Origin: Symbiobacteriaceae bacterium
GTDB taxonomy: Bacteria; Bacillota_E; Symbiobacteriia; Symbiobacteriales; Symbiobacteriaceae
DNA length: 12,461 nt
Reading direction: 5' to 3'
NCBI GenBank assembly: GCA_027356675.1
Contig: DAHVXO010000067.1
Span: forward strand, 1 to 12,461
Within the stretch, counting starts at the first letter, position 1. Each line of letters starts with the position of its first letter. The position numbers and the translations under genes are program-made. Under the pieces are notes generated by a model. That model worked only from the letters and a program-made list of their open reading frames with translations. It searched no databases and was not told the DNA's origin. Below are positions 1 through 6,117 of this stretch, in pieces.

Positions 1-428
1 TAGTAAAGTGGCTTGATCCCCAACGGGTCCCGGGCCAGGTAAAGGCCAGACTCGGCTCCCCAGATCGCGATGGCAAACATGCCGTCCAGCCGCCGGACGA
101 ACGCAGGTCCTTCCTCCTCGTATAGGTGGAGCGCCACTTCGGAATCGCTTTGCGTCCGAAAGGTGTGGCGTGTTTCCAGTTCCCGACGGAGTGCCATGTG
201 ATTGTATATCTCGCCGTTCATCGCCATCCACATTGTACCGTTCTCATTTGCAATGGGCTGGGTACCGCCAGCCACATCGATGATGGCCAGGCGATTGTGT
301 CCGAGCGCAAATCCTTGCGCCGATACCCACGCATTCTGACCATCCGGCCCCCGGTGCCGCATCGTCTTCATCATCTTGCGCAGAAGCGCTGCATTGGGCC
401 GGCCGCTAATTCCCGCGATACCGCACAT
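1..428 (-). CDS. Asparagine synthetase-type glutamine amidotransferase, N-terminal part (runs off left edge)
   Basis: The 142 visible residues form a class II (Ntn) glutaminase domain. The protein begins Met-Cys-Gly-Ile, and Cys2 would be the nucleophile after Met removal. RLAIID (46-51), NGEIYN (71-76) and the DSE motif (95-97) are the glutamine-binding elements of AsnB enzymes, and GMFAIAIW and RDPLGIKPLY follow in the usual order. This domain releases ammonia from glutamine. In full-length family members a C-terminal ATP-pyrophosphatase domain adenylates a carboxylate and amidates it; that part lies outside the window, so the acceptor cannot be judged. The ATG shares one base with the stop of the preceding gene (TGATG), showing translational coupling. 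In this operon the enzyme may amidate a specialised substrate, as AsnO-like enzymes do in N-acetylglutaminylglutamine amide synthesis, rather than make asparagine. Family assignment is firm; substrate is unknown. Confidence 0.93.
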   Translation of the reverse strand, partial: MCGIAGISGRPNAALLRKMMKTMRHRGPDGQNAWVSAQGFALGHNRLAIIDVAGGTQPIANENGTMWMAMNGEIYNHMALRRELETRHTFRTQSDSEVALHLYEEEGPAFVRRLDGMFAIAIWGAESGLYLARDPLGIKPLY

Positions 429-2077
429 CAGGCCACGCCTCCTTTCGCCAGCAGTAGTGCCACTCGGTCGGTCTCCGTCAGCACTTTTCTTGCCGTCCGA
501 TCGTAAGCCCGACAGGCCCCATCGTCCATGCGCACTGCCACCTGGCCGAGTCCTTCCTTATTACCCATCAGATGCGGAGCGTCCAGCAGGCCGGTATGCA
601 CCGCCGCAACCAGAGTACCGACGTCCGTCAGCGGGTCCGCACAGTTGGACGGAGCCAGGTCTGCAATTGCATCCAGCAGGAGCTGGGCTTCGCGGACCAA
701 CTCCGCCTTGCGGGCTTGGACGACCGGGTCTGCCGCCAAATCAGGCAGCCCTTGCAGTGCCAGTTGAATGGCCCCGTTGACAACGTGGGCTGATTCGATG
801 ATATCGGTAGCGGTGGCTGCATGGTGGTACTCAGAGTGTCCAACGATGTGGACGATGTCGGGCCGGACAGCCATCTGCAGGAGGGTGGAGGCGGCAAGAT
901 GGCCCTTGGCCTTGTCGAATCCGGCCGGCATGGAGGCGAGGCCGGCCCGGCATTCCCGCCAGACCCGGAAGCCGCTCCCGGCCAGCGATTCGACCAGGTC
1001 CAATGTGGCCAGCATCTTGGCCAGGTCCATGGCCGGCGAGGTCGGGGCCGGGTTGTTCCACATGAGTTGTTGGACGTAGTCTGCTACACCGGATTGTTTG
1101 GCGTTGTATGCGGCGATGTAGGCTGCGGCTACAGCCACCGTGTCCGGCGCATCGCGCAGGGACCAGTGGTGACTCTCGTTGGACTCCACGGGAATCCCGC
1201 GCTGACCGTGCCAGCGCATCACCGCCTGCACTTCGGGGATGGACTGCGCCAGCGGGCGCTGCGAACGGCCATCCAGCAAGCTATACCAGAAGAGAGGCAC
1301 CGCAGACCAGGCGTTATGAATGGTGGCGGTCAGCATCTCCGCCCACTGCAACTGGTCCTGGGTACCGCTGTAGCAGCGCATGAGCGGGTAGTTGCCTGTC
1401 TGGGAGGCCGCGAACAGGGTTGCGAGATCGTCTCGGGTGCGGACGGGCACTCCGCCCGCCCCATGTTCCCGTGGATCCATCGCGTCCGGTCGGAAGAAGT
1501 GTTCCTGAGCGTTCTGGTCGGTGCCGAGGCTGATCACATCCAATATCTTCGCCTCAGCAATGGTGCGAACGCCCTCCACCGTGGCAGCGACCGTGGGCTG
1601 GCCGTAGTGATGGCGCAAGAGGGGGAAGGGGCGTTTCCACAGGATGCGCTCCACCAGGGTTTGCGGCGCAATTCCCCCGGTCGCCAGACGCTCGACCCCT
1701 TTCAGGAAGCCCGTCAACTCCTGAAAGTCAGTGCTGCTGCCGAAGATCGCCTCGAAGAAGTCGAGATCCCGGGCGGCGTCGGCCACAGGATCGGTCGCTC
1801 CCAGCACCCAGCGGCGGTGGGCTTGTCCTTGTTCGAGTGCCGATTGCTTCAAATGAGCTAAGACCTGGCGCCCGGATTGCGGAGTGAGCCGGTAGCCAAC
1901 GGCCACGATCTCCGGATCCCAGCGTGCAACCTCTGCGAGCAGGTCTTCGACCGGCACCGCTGGACCGAGGGAACGGACCGCGTACCCCAGATTCTCACCC
2001 AATTGCAGGAAGCGTACAACGCCGCCGACGTGCACACACTCGCCGATGGCAGCTCCCAAGATACGGCGTTCAGACAC
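428..2077 (-). CDS. Cobalamin-binding protein: N-terminal B12 domain fused to a lysine 5,6-aminomutase alpha-like barrel
   Basis: This 549-residue protein starts at GTG; an in-frame TGA three codons upstream leaves no earlier start, and a GGAAGGGG site precedes it. Residues 1-130 look like a B12-binding Rossmann domain: the stretch at 14-19 (C-V-H-V-G-G) aligns with DxHxxG, followed by LGPAVPVEDLL and an IVAVGYRLTP segment where SxL is expected. His16 could be the lower axial cobalt ligand, while the usual Asp is Cys14. Residues about 145-549 resemble the KamD/OraE aminomutase barrel by eye: the YSGTQD region (236-241), RSQR (271-274), VHIVGHSEYHHAATATD (409-425) and a late GLLDAP. From memory, KamE binds PLP through a lysine 11 residues after the ligand His; here that residue is Gly27, and the first lysine is Lys77. 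Adenosylcobalamin isomerase chemistry is likely, but PLP use and substrate are uncertain. The gene overlaps the opine dehydrogenase by 8 bases. GlmE-like mutases are a more distant alternative. Confidence 0.8.
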   Translation of the reverse strand: MSERRILGAAIGECVHVGGVVRFLQLGENLGYAVRSLGPAVPVEDLLAEVARWDPEIVAVGYRLTPQSGRQVLAHLKQSALEQGQAHRRWVLGATDPVADAARDLDFFEAIFGSSTDFQELTGFLKGVERLATGGIAPQTLVERILWKRPFPLLRHHYGQPTVAATVEGVRTIAEAKILDVISLGTDQNAQEHFFRPDAMDPREHGAGGVPVRTRDDLATLFAASQTGNYPLMRCYSGTQDQLQWAEMLTATIHNAWSAVPLFWYSLLDGRSQRPLAQSIPEVQAVMRWHGQRGIPVESNESHHWSLRDAPDTVAVAAAYIAAYNAKQSGVADYVQQLMWNNPAPTSPAMDLAKMLATLDLVESLAGSGFRVWRECRAGLASMPAGFDKAKGHLAASTLLQMAVRPDIVHIVGHSEYHHAATATDIIESAHVVNGAIQLALQGLPDLAADPVVQARKAELVREAQLLLDAIADLAPSNCADPLTDVGTLVAAVHTGLLDAPHLMGNKEGLGQVAVRMDDGACRAYDRTARKVLTETDRVALLLAKGGVA

Positions 2078-3164
2078 AGTCGATCACATCCCCTTCCATG
2101 GCATAGCGGACAATCTTCTCCGGAGCCCACCCGTGCATGCCTAGCCGTTCGAGGGTCCGGCCAGTGATACGAAAGTCAACGTTGCACATGCTGCTGGCGA
2201 GATCGATGATGACATCGATCATGGGCGTCGGTACGCCACAGACTTTGCCGAGGTCGGCGATGGGCACGAGGCCAGTGGGCACATCCTCCCAAATGTAGCG
2301 ATGATCGAGCGATGGCGGGGCGCCCACCGGACCATAGGCGGGTGTCGCTTGAATGGCGTCGTAAAGGGTCTCCCGTTCAACTCCATAGACTTCCGCCAAC
2401 CATTCCCGGGCGGTGAGAGCCCCCACGCCAAGCGCCTTTGCCACGGCACAGCGCTCACTGTCCAGTTGCTCGAGCACAATGGCCACAGACGGCGTAATGC
2501 CGTCGGTGTAGTGCCGGAAGGCGCCACCTGTGGACTCGATGCGTCCCGTGTTCAGGAGTGCCACCGCCGGGTGGAAGATGGCACCAATGTTGTCCATGGA
2601 GGTCTTCCAGACCAACCGGGCTGGCAGGAACTGCGGAAAGGCTGGTTTCACAAGGCGAACGAGTTCGTGCGTCCGCTGCGCAGGGATTGCGGCCACCCAC
2701 ACCTGACGCTTGATGCCGTATATGGCGGCCGAGTTGGACCCCGTGCGGCGGCTGGCGTAGAGGAAGGTCTGGGCCTCACCGACCAGCACATCGGCAGCAC
2801 ATCCGGTTTGGCGGAGCGTGTGATTGAACTCGATGGCCCCCCCGGTCCGACCGGGCATCAGCACAATCTTCTGGCCATCGGCCAGGTGGGGTGCGCACTG
2901 TGCGGCGATTTCCCGGTGGGCGGATGCCGGCACCGCCACGAGGATGACGTCGACCCCGTCGAGAGCCTCACTCAGGTCAGGACAGGCTTGCACCGGCCCG
3001 AACCCTTCGTGGACCCCTTCCAGAATGACTCCTCCGGTCGCGGCGACAGCCTCCAGGGAGAGTGGGTTGCGGGCCCAAAGCTTGACCGGGAAGCCCATCA
3101 ATCCGAGATGACCTGCCAGGGCCAATCCGCCATGACCTGCTCCAATCACACAATAGGTCGGCAT
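2070..3164 (-). CDS. NAD(P)-dependent opine dehydrogenase, octopine/nopaline dehydrogenase family
   Basis: The 364-residue protein opens with a dinucleotide-binding Rossmann motif, VIGAGHGGLALAGHLG (6-21), and LVAVPASAH (75-83) closes the typical N-terminal fold. The C-terminal helical domain carries N192 and H198 in DNIGAIFHP (191-199), then LLNTGRIE, and a late block RYIWEDVPTGLVPI (289-302) with GVPTP (310-314). These are marks of the octopine/nopaline dehydrogenase family, in which the His is catalytic. Such enzymes reductively condense the amino group of an amino acid with a 2-oxo acid, or run in reverse. The length is normal. The ATG lies 5 bases after an excellent AGGAAGGAGGAG site. 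This is the first gene of its operon, behind the c-di-AMP riboswitch and terminator. The amino-acid partner cannot be read from sequence. Related 6-phosphogluconate or ketopantoate reductases are less likely given the C-terminal motifs. Confidence 0.9.
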   Translation of the reverse strand: MPTYCVIGAGHGGLALAGHLGLMGFPVKLWARNPLSLEAVAATGGVILEGVHEGFGPVQACPDLSEALDGVDVILVAVPASAHREIAAQCAPHLADGQKIVLMPGRTGGAIEFNHTLRQTGCAADVLVGEAQTFLYASRRTGSNSAAIYGIKRQVWVAAIPAQRTHELVRLVKPAFPQFLPARLVWKTSMDNIGAIFHPAVALLNTGRIESTGGAFRHYTDGITPSVAIVLEQLDSERCAVAKALGVGALTAREWLAEVYGVERETLYDAIQATPAYGPVGAPPSLDHRYIWEDVPTGLVPIADLGKVCGVPTPMIDVIIDLASSMCNVDFRITGRTLERLGMHGWAPEKIVRYAMEGDVIDCV

Positions 3165-3241
3165 GCTGCTCCTCCTTCCTAATTGGAAGAACTACCCTTC
3201 CCCCCGCACCCCCTGGGCCGGCTTCAGGCTTGAAAACGCAT

Positions 3242-3274
3242 GGGCGCCGACGGGACAGAGTCCCGCCGACGCCC
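3242..3274 (-). other. Long leader hairpin between the riboswitch terminator and the opine dehydrogenase start
   Basis: The arms at 3242-3255 and 3261-3274 form a 14-bp stem with a 5-base loop. Read as minus-strand RNA the two imperfect positions are U-G and G-U wobbles, while on the plus strand they would be C-A mismatches, so the element is built for the minus-strand transcript. A four-U run follows after about six bases, so it may be a second, weaker terminator or an RNA-stabilising hairpin. It begins downstream of the U-tract of the first terminator. Confidence 0.7.
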
Positions 3275-3278
3275 GCCT

Positions 3279-3316
3279 GAAAAGAAAGGCAAAGCCCAGG
3301 GGCGAGGCCCCTGGGC
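3279..3316 (-). terminator. Rho-independent terminator of the c-di-AMP riboswitch
   Basis: A perfect 9-bp GCCCAGGGG/CCCCTGGGC stem (3294-3302 with 3308-3316, extendable by one pair) is followed on the minus strand by the T-rich tail TTTGCCTTTCTTTT. It starts about 30 bases downstream of the aptamer's closing stem and 115 bases before the opine dehydrogenase. This is the usual expression platform of a ydaO riboswitch, in which ligand binding favours termination. Confidence 0.88.
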
Positions 3317-3347
3317 ATAGCATGCCAGGAAGGCCCCACCACCTTGA

Positions 3348-3494
3348 CCACGCTTACGAGGTTAGCTGTCGGACTCGGAGCGTCAAAGCATGCCCCGTCC
3401 CATCGTCCCTGCTGGCAGCAATGCCAGCTCCTGGATGGGATTCGCCCCAGAAAAATGGTTCCCCCGTTCCCCTCTGCAAGGGGATTCAGCGTTC
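3348..3494 (-). promoter_or_regulatory. Cyclic-di-AMP riboswitch (ydaO/yuaA class)
   Basis: On the minus strand the segment ends with the near-invariant ydaO tail CAGCTAACCTCGTAAGCG, preceded by CCGAGTCCGA. Its 5' half carries AACGGGGGAACCA and TGGGGCGAATCCC, matching the family's conserved GGGGGACCCA and GGGGUGAAUCC blocks. ACGCT at the 5' end (plus 3488-3492) pairs with AGCGT at the 3' end (plus 3350-3354) as closing stem P1. A variable arm with GCTGGCA/TGCCAGC lies between the blocks. The aptamer is about 145 nt, a normal size. The family binds c-di-AMP and usually switches genes off by transcription termination; the terminator at 3279-3316 fits this. The controlled genes are the opine dehydrogenase operon directly downstream, not the subtilase, which lies upstream behind its own terminator. 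Confidence 0.92.
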
Positions 3495-3532
3495 AGGCGG
3501 GTACCAGGTTCCATGTGTAGACTTCTACGTCA

Positions 3533-3561
3533 AGATTACCGGGTTTTCAGAGATTTGTCCA
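3533..3561 (-). promoter_or_regulatory. Candidate promoter for the riboswitch operon
   Basis: TGGACA (3561-3556) and TAATCT (3538-3533) are separated by 17 bases on the minus strand, about 40 bases ahead of the aptamer. The -35 box matches five of six consensus bases, the -10 only three of six. A promoter is needed here because a terminator closes the upstream gene. No other feature was recognised between this site and 3692. Confidence 0.4.
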
Positions 3562-3691
3562 GGCACCCTGCTGGAACGTCGGATTCACAAGGACCCGAAA
3601 CCGTTGGCCAGTGCCGCCCGACGCTTATCCATAAAACGTTTCTATGGGCGTCACGGTTCCGCGCATTCCCCGGAATTGCCGTCAGAGGACG

Positions 3692-3726
3692 AAACGGGTC
3701 CGGCCGCTTGACGGCCAGACCCGTTT
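3692..3726 (-). terminator. Terminator hairpin after the subtilase gene
   Basis: AAACGGGTC/GACCCGTTT arms (3692-3700, 3718-3726) continue, after one mismatch, into GGCCG/CGGCC with a 5-base loop. The hairpin begins 8 bases past the subtilase stop. The A-rich and T-rich outer arms let it work in either direction, though the tail on the minus strand is only moderately T-rich. It separates the protease transcript from the riboswitch operon. Confidence 0.7.
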
Positions 3727-3734
3727 GACGTGAC

Positions 3735-5282
3735 TCAGTTTGTGACCTTCGCCAGGTTCACCGCCGCATCGGCCTGCACCAGACCGTAGCCGAAGTAGAC
3801 ATCTCGCCCGGCGGTGCCCAGGTCCTTGGCACTGCTTTGCAGCACGGTCCGGATCTTGGCGTTCGTCAGCGCCGGCTTCACCGACCAGGCCAAAGCCGCC
3901 ACCGCCGAAGCGTGGGGGGTCGCCATGGATGTGCCGGCGTAGTACGCGTAATCCCACGCCGTGATTGTGACGTTCCCGCTGGCGAGCCCGTCGCTGCGGA
4001 TCGCCACACCGCTGTTGTAGGAGACCGTCGTGGTGGGGATCCAATTGCCGGCGCTCCCCAGGGTGAAGCTGCCCACATCATCCGGATTGGCGGTATCGTT
4101 GTTGGCGATGATCGCCGCCGCGGCGCCCTGACCCATCACATTGGTGATCTTCGTGGAGAAGGCGACGCTGCCGCGGCTGATCATGGCGATCCAGGCGCCC
4201 GATGCGGGCATGCCCGTGCACGACGTTGCGGTATCCGCCAGACCGCACTCCACCAGCGGACCCGTGATGTTGCCCTTGCCCGAGAACTCCAGCGGGTTGT
4301 TGCCGTAAGCCACGCCGTTCTCGCTGGCGCTCCCCTTCACGCCGGTCCCCAGTGGGACCGCCGAGAGCACCGAGACGCCCGGGGCGGCCAGTTCCACGTC
4401 GCTATTGTACTGGGAGAAGGAAGCGTGGCCCAGGTTTTGATCCACGGCCGCCACGGAGACTACCGAGGCGTAGCCGGCCGGGTAGGAGAGCGTGGCGTTG
4501 CCGGCGTTGCCGGCGGCGGCGAGGGAGAGCACGCCCTTGCTGTAGGAGGAGTCAAACTGCTTGCGCTCCGCGACCGAACCCCGGCTGCTCCCCAGCGACA
4601 GGCTGGCGATGTTTGCGCCCTGGGACGTGCACCACTTCATGCCGTTGATGACCCAGCTCGACTTCCCGCTGCCGTTGTCGCCCAACACCTTTGCGATATA
4701 CAGGTCAACGCCTGGCGCTACCCCGATGTAGCTGCCGCTCGCGTTCAATTGCCCGGCGACGGTGCCCGCAACGTGCGTGCCATGTCCCACGACATCAGCG
4801 ACGCTGGGGCTGGTCGTGAAGTTGGCGGTGGCTTTGATCACCGAGGTGCCGTCCGGCCGCGTAAACTCCGGGTGAGCGGCGTTGATACCAGTGTCCAGGA
4901 TGCAGACCTTGCGGCCGGCGCCCTGAGCGCCCAGGCTCCAAGCTGCCGGTGCATTCACCGCCTGAAGCCCCCAGGTGTATGCACCGTCGGTGAAGGTTCC
5001 CATGGCGTACCGGGGTACATCCTCTTCCACATATGCGATGTCGGGGTGGTTTTGCAGACCCCTGAGACCGGCGGCCGTGGCCGAGACGTGGGCGGCGCCG
5101 AGGTCAGACCAGTCGTCCTTTACCTTCACCCCTGCCACCGCGAGGCCCTTGGCTGAATGGCCCGCCCGGAATCCGACGAGATACTCCTTGACCGACTCCT
5201 GCGGCCCGGCAGCCAGTGCCAGGTTTGCCGTCATCAAGAGAAGCGCAGCGAAGACTCCCATCAGGCGCAGCCATTTTCTCAT
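3735..5282 (-). CDS. Secreted subtilisin-like serine protease (S8) with inhibitor propeptide and PA domain
   Basis: The 515-residue protein has a Sec signal peptide (MRKW, then a hydrophobic run, cleavage likely after ALA at about 24). An inhibitor-I9-like propeptide follows (about 31-90, ending DIAYVEEDVP). The catalytic triad is complete: Asp130 in ILDTGI, His167 in GHGTHVAG, Ser452 in GTSMATPHA, with oxyanion Asn259 in AAAGN. About 110 residues between Asn and Ser (roughly 325-435) form a protease-associated insertion with VECGLADTATSC and GAAAAIIANN, often linked to substrate access in larger subtilases. It should autoprocess and degrade extracellular protein. I chose the ATG at 5282; a TTG at 5288 would add two residues, and the GAAGGTGG site could serve either. 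No partner gene is visible; it is probably monocistronic. Confidence 0.95.
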   Translation of the reverse strand: MRKWLRLMGVFAALLLMTANLALAAGPQESVKEYLVGFRAGHSAKGLAVAGVKVKDDWSDLGAAHVSATAAGLRGLQNHPDIAYVEEDVPRYAMGTFTDGAYTWGLQAVNAPAAWSLGAQGAGRKVCILDTGINAAHPEFTRPDGTSVIKATANFTTSPSVADVVGHGTHVAGTVAGQLNASGSYIGVAPGVDLYIAKVLGDNGSGKSSWVINGMKWCTSQGANIASLSLGSSRGSVAERKQFDSSYSKGVLSLAAAGNAGNATLSYPAGYASVVSVAAVDQNLGHASFSQYNSDVELAAPGVSVLSAVPLGTGVKGSASENGVAYGNNPLEFSGKGNITGPLVECGLADTATSCTGMPASGAWIAMISRGSVAFSTKITNVMGQGAAAAIIANNDTANPDDVGSFTLGSAGNWIPTTTVSYNSGVAIRSDGLASGNVTITAWDYAYYAGTSMATPHASAVAALAWSVKPALTNAKIRTVLQSSAKDLGTAGRDVYFGYGLVQADAAVNLAKVTN

Positions 5283-5354
5283 AACCAATCCGCCACCTTC
5301 TTATTGAAATAGGCACTACAGTCTATTAGACAGCGTAAACCGGAGTTCCTGCTG

Positions 5355-5383
5355 TTGATTGAATGTTCGCCCAGAGATAAAAT
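5355..5383 (+). promoter_or_regulatory. Likely sigma-A promoter for the LysM gene
   Basis: TTGATT (5355-5360) and TAAAAT (5378-5383) are exactly 17 bases apart. They match four and five of six consensus bases. Transcription from here would give a leader of about 140 nt before the LysM start. Confidence 0.55.
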
Positions 5384-5420
5384 GTGCGGTGGGGGGTTGC
5401 GCAGGCTCAGGCCATACCGG

Positions 5421-5518
5421 TCAGGGGTTGTAAGTCCTCCTGCCGGGGACGCGCGTTTAAAACGGGGCTTACCTGTCCATAATCTCAGTGAAGGGCCGGG
5501 AAAGGCCCTGCCCCTGAG
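5421..5518 (+). promoter_or_regulatory. Structured 5' leader of the LysM gene with competing pairings next to the ribosome site
   Basis: Several stems can form: GTAAGTCC (5430-5437) with GGGCTTAC (5465-5472), including one G-U, and AGGGCC/GGCCCT (5492-5497, 5504-5509) capped by GGGAAA and closed by CTCAG/CTGAG (5484-5488, 5514-5518). CCCCTGA (5511-5517) can instead pair with TCAGGGG at 5421-5427, which excludes the second stem. The Shine-Dalgarno GAGGAGG begins right at the 3' edge, so the choice could affect translation. I match it to no known riboswitch class. Confidence 0.4.
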
Positions 5519-5530
5519 AGGAGGATTTGC

Positions 5531-5980
5531 TTGCAGCCCATTCCCGCAAAGACCCGCACGGCGCTTGTCGTGGGGGCCGCCCTGCTAGCTGTGATCGTCG
5601 GCGGTGTCGCCGTCTGGTCCGCCCGGCGGGGCACTGAACCGCTGCCCCTTGAGGTGGAGGAGCCGTCCATCACGGCGGCGCCGCTCAGCCCGCTGGATTA
5701 CAGCGCGACACCAGCGCCTACCAGCCCCGCCCCGTCTGCGACGTCGAACGGGAGCGCTACCCCGTCGGCCACCACCGCACCGGTCGCTCCGGCGGCCGCT
5801 GTCCCCGCCACCCATGTGGTGGTCGACGGCGAGACCCTCAGCAGCATCAGCCGCAGCTACTACGGTACGAATATCTACGCCGGGGATATCGAAGCGCTCA
5901 ATGAGCTGGAGGACCCCAACCTGATCCACACCGGGCAGATGTTGCAGCTACCCAAGGTGGAGGACCTGCACAAGAGCTAG
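5531..5980 (+). CDS. Membrane-anchored LysM-domain protein
   Basis: This 149-residue protein has a short basic N terminus and one transmembrane segment (about 10-29). An Ala/Pro/Ser/Thr-rich linker (about 45-92) leads to a single C-terminal LysM domain (about 94-141). The domain shows the usual HVVVDGETLSSISRSYYG opening and LIHTGQMLQLP ending. LysM domains bind N-acetylglucosamine polymers such as peptidoglycan, so the protein likely sits outside the membrane touching the wall. There is no hydrolase domain. The TTG start is supported by a perfectly placed GAGGAGG six bases upstream. It has its own promoter and a following hairpin, so it appears monocistronic. Domain call is firm; cellular role is not known. 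Confidence 0.9.
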   Translation: MQPIPAKTRTALVVGAALLAVIVGGVAVWSARRGTEPLPLEVEEPSITAAPLSPLDYSATPAPTSPAPSATSNGSATPSATTAPVAPAAAVPATHVVVDGETLSSISRSYYGTNIYAGDIEALNELEDPNLIHTGQMLQLPKVEDLHKS

Positions 5981-5989
5981 CGCAGCAGA

Positions 5990-6024
5990 GGGGCGGACCC
6001 GAGTGGGTTCGCCCCCTTGCCTTG
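5990..6024 (+). terminator. Probable terminator after the LysM gene
   Basis: GGGGCGGACCC (5990-6000) pairs with GGGTTCGCCCC (6005-6015) over 11 positions with one G-U and a 4-base loop. The following CTTGCCTTG tail is only partly T-rich, so termination may be incomplete. It starts 10 bases after the stop. Confidence 0.6.
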
Positions 6025-6046
6025 TATGGAGTTCTCATGGAAACGG

Positions 6047-6075
6047 TAGACTGTAGTTCTATAGAGTTGTATAAT
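6047..6075 (+). promoter_or_regulatory. Sigma-A promoter of the amino-acid importer operon
   Basis: TAGACT (6047-6052) and a perfect TATAAT (6070-6075) are 17 bases apart, in the most AT-rich stretch of this region. Two copies of CTATAGA (6059-6065 and 6092-6098) flank the -10 box at a distance of 33 bases and could be a regulator site; that part is a guess. Confidence 0.75.
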
Positions 6076-6117
6076 TATGCACTATAAGCTCCTATAGATA
6101 GTCCTGGAGGGGTCAAC

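Noticed and set aside
821..1861. Long open frame on the plus strand across the cobalamin gene
   Set aside because: It is antisense to a well-supported gene, has no recognisable domain and has the composition of a GC-rich shadow frame.
428..2077. Glutamate mutase (GlmE/MutE) identity for the cobalamin protein
   Set aside because: The general barrel layout is similar, but the three arginines that hold glutamate in GlmE, and its active-site Glu, do not line up by eye. The C-terminal half matches KamD-type aminomutases better.
3348..3494. T-box or cobalamin riboswitch ahead of the amino-acid and B12 related operon
   Set aside because: These would have suited the gene functions, but no T-box sequence (TGGNACCGCG type) or B12-box is present, while the ydaO-specific tail and blocks are.
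3163..3728. Two overlapping plus-strand open frames in the region upstream of the opine dehydrogenase
   Set aside because: They cross the terminator and riboswitch on the opposite strand, lack a ribosome site and show no protein family features.
3837..5156. 439-residue plus-strand open frame inside the subtilase gene
   Set aside because: The subtilase on the minus strand has a full signal peptide and catalytic triad; the antisense frame is Arg/Gly/Ala-rich and unrecognisable.
5321..5331. GTCTATTAGAC palindrome upstream of the subtilase
   Set aside because: It is a perfect short palindrome in the likely promoter area, but I found no clear -35/-10 pair to relate it to, and 11 bases in AT-rich DNA can occur by chance.
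5478..5483. CATAAT as the -10 box of the LysM gene, with TTTAAA as -35
   Set aside because: Transcription would start inside the leader hairpin; the pair at 5355-5383 has better spacing and matches.
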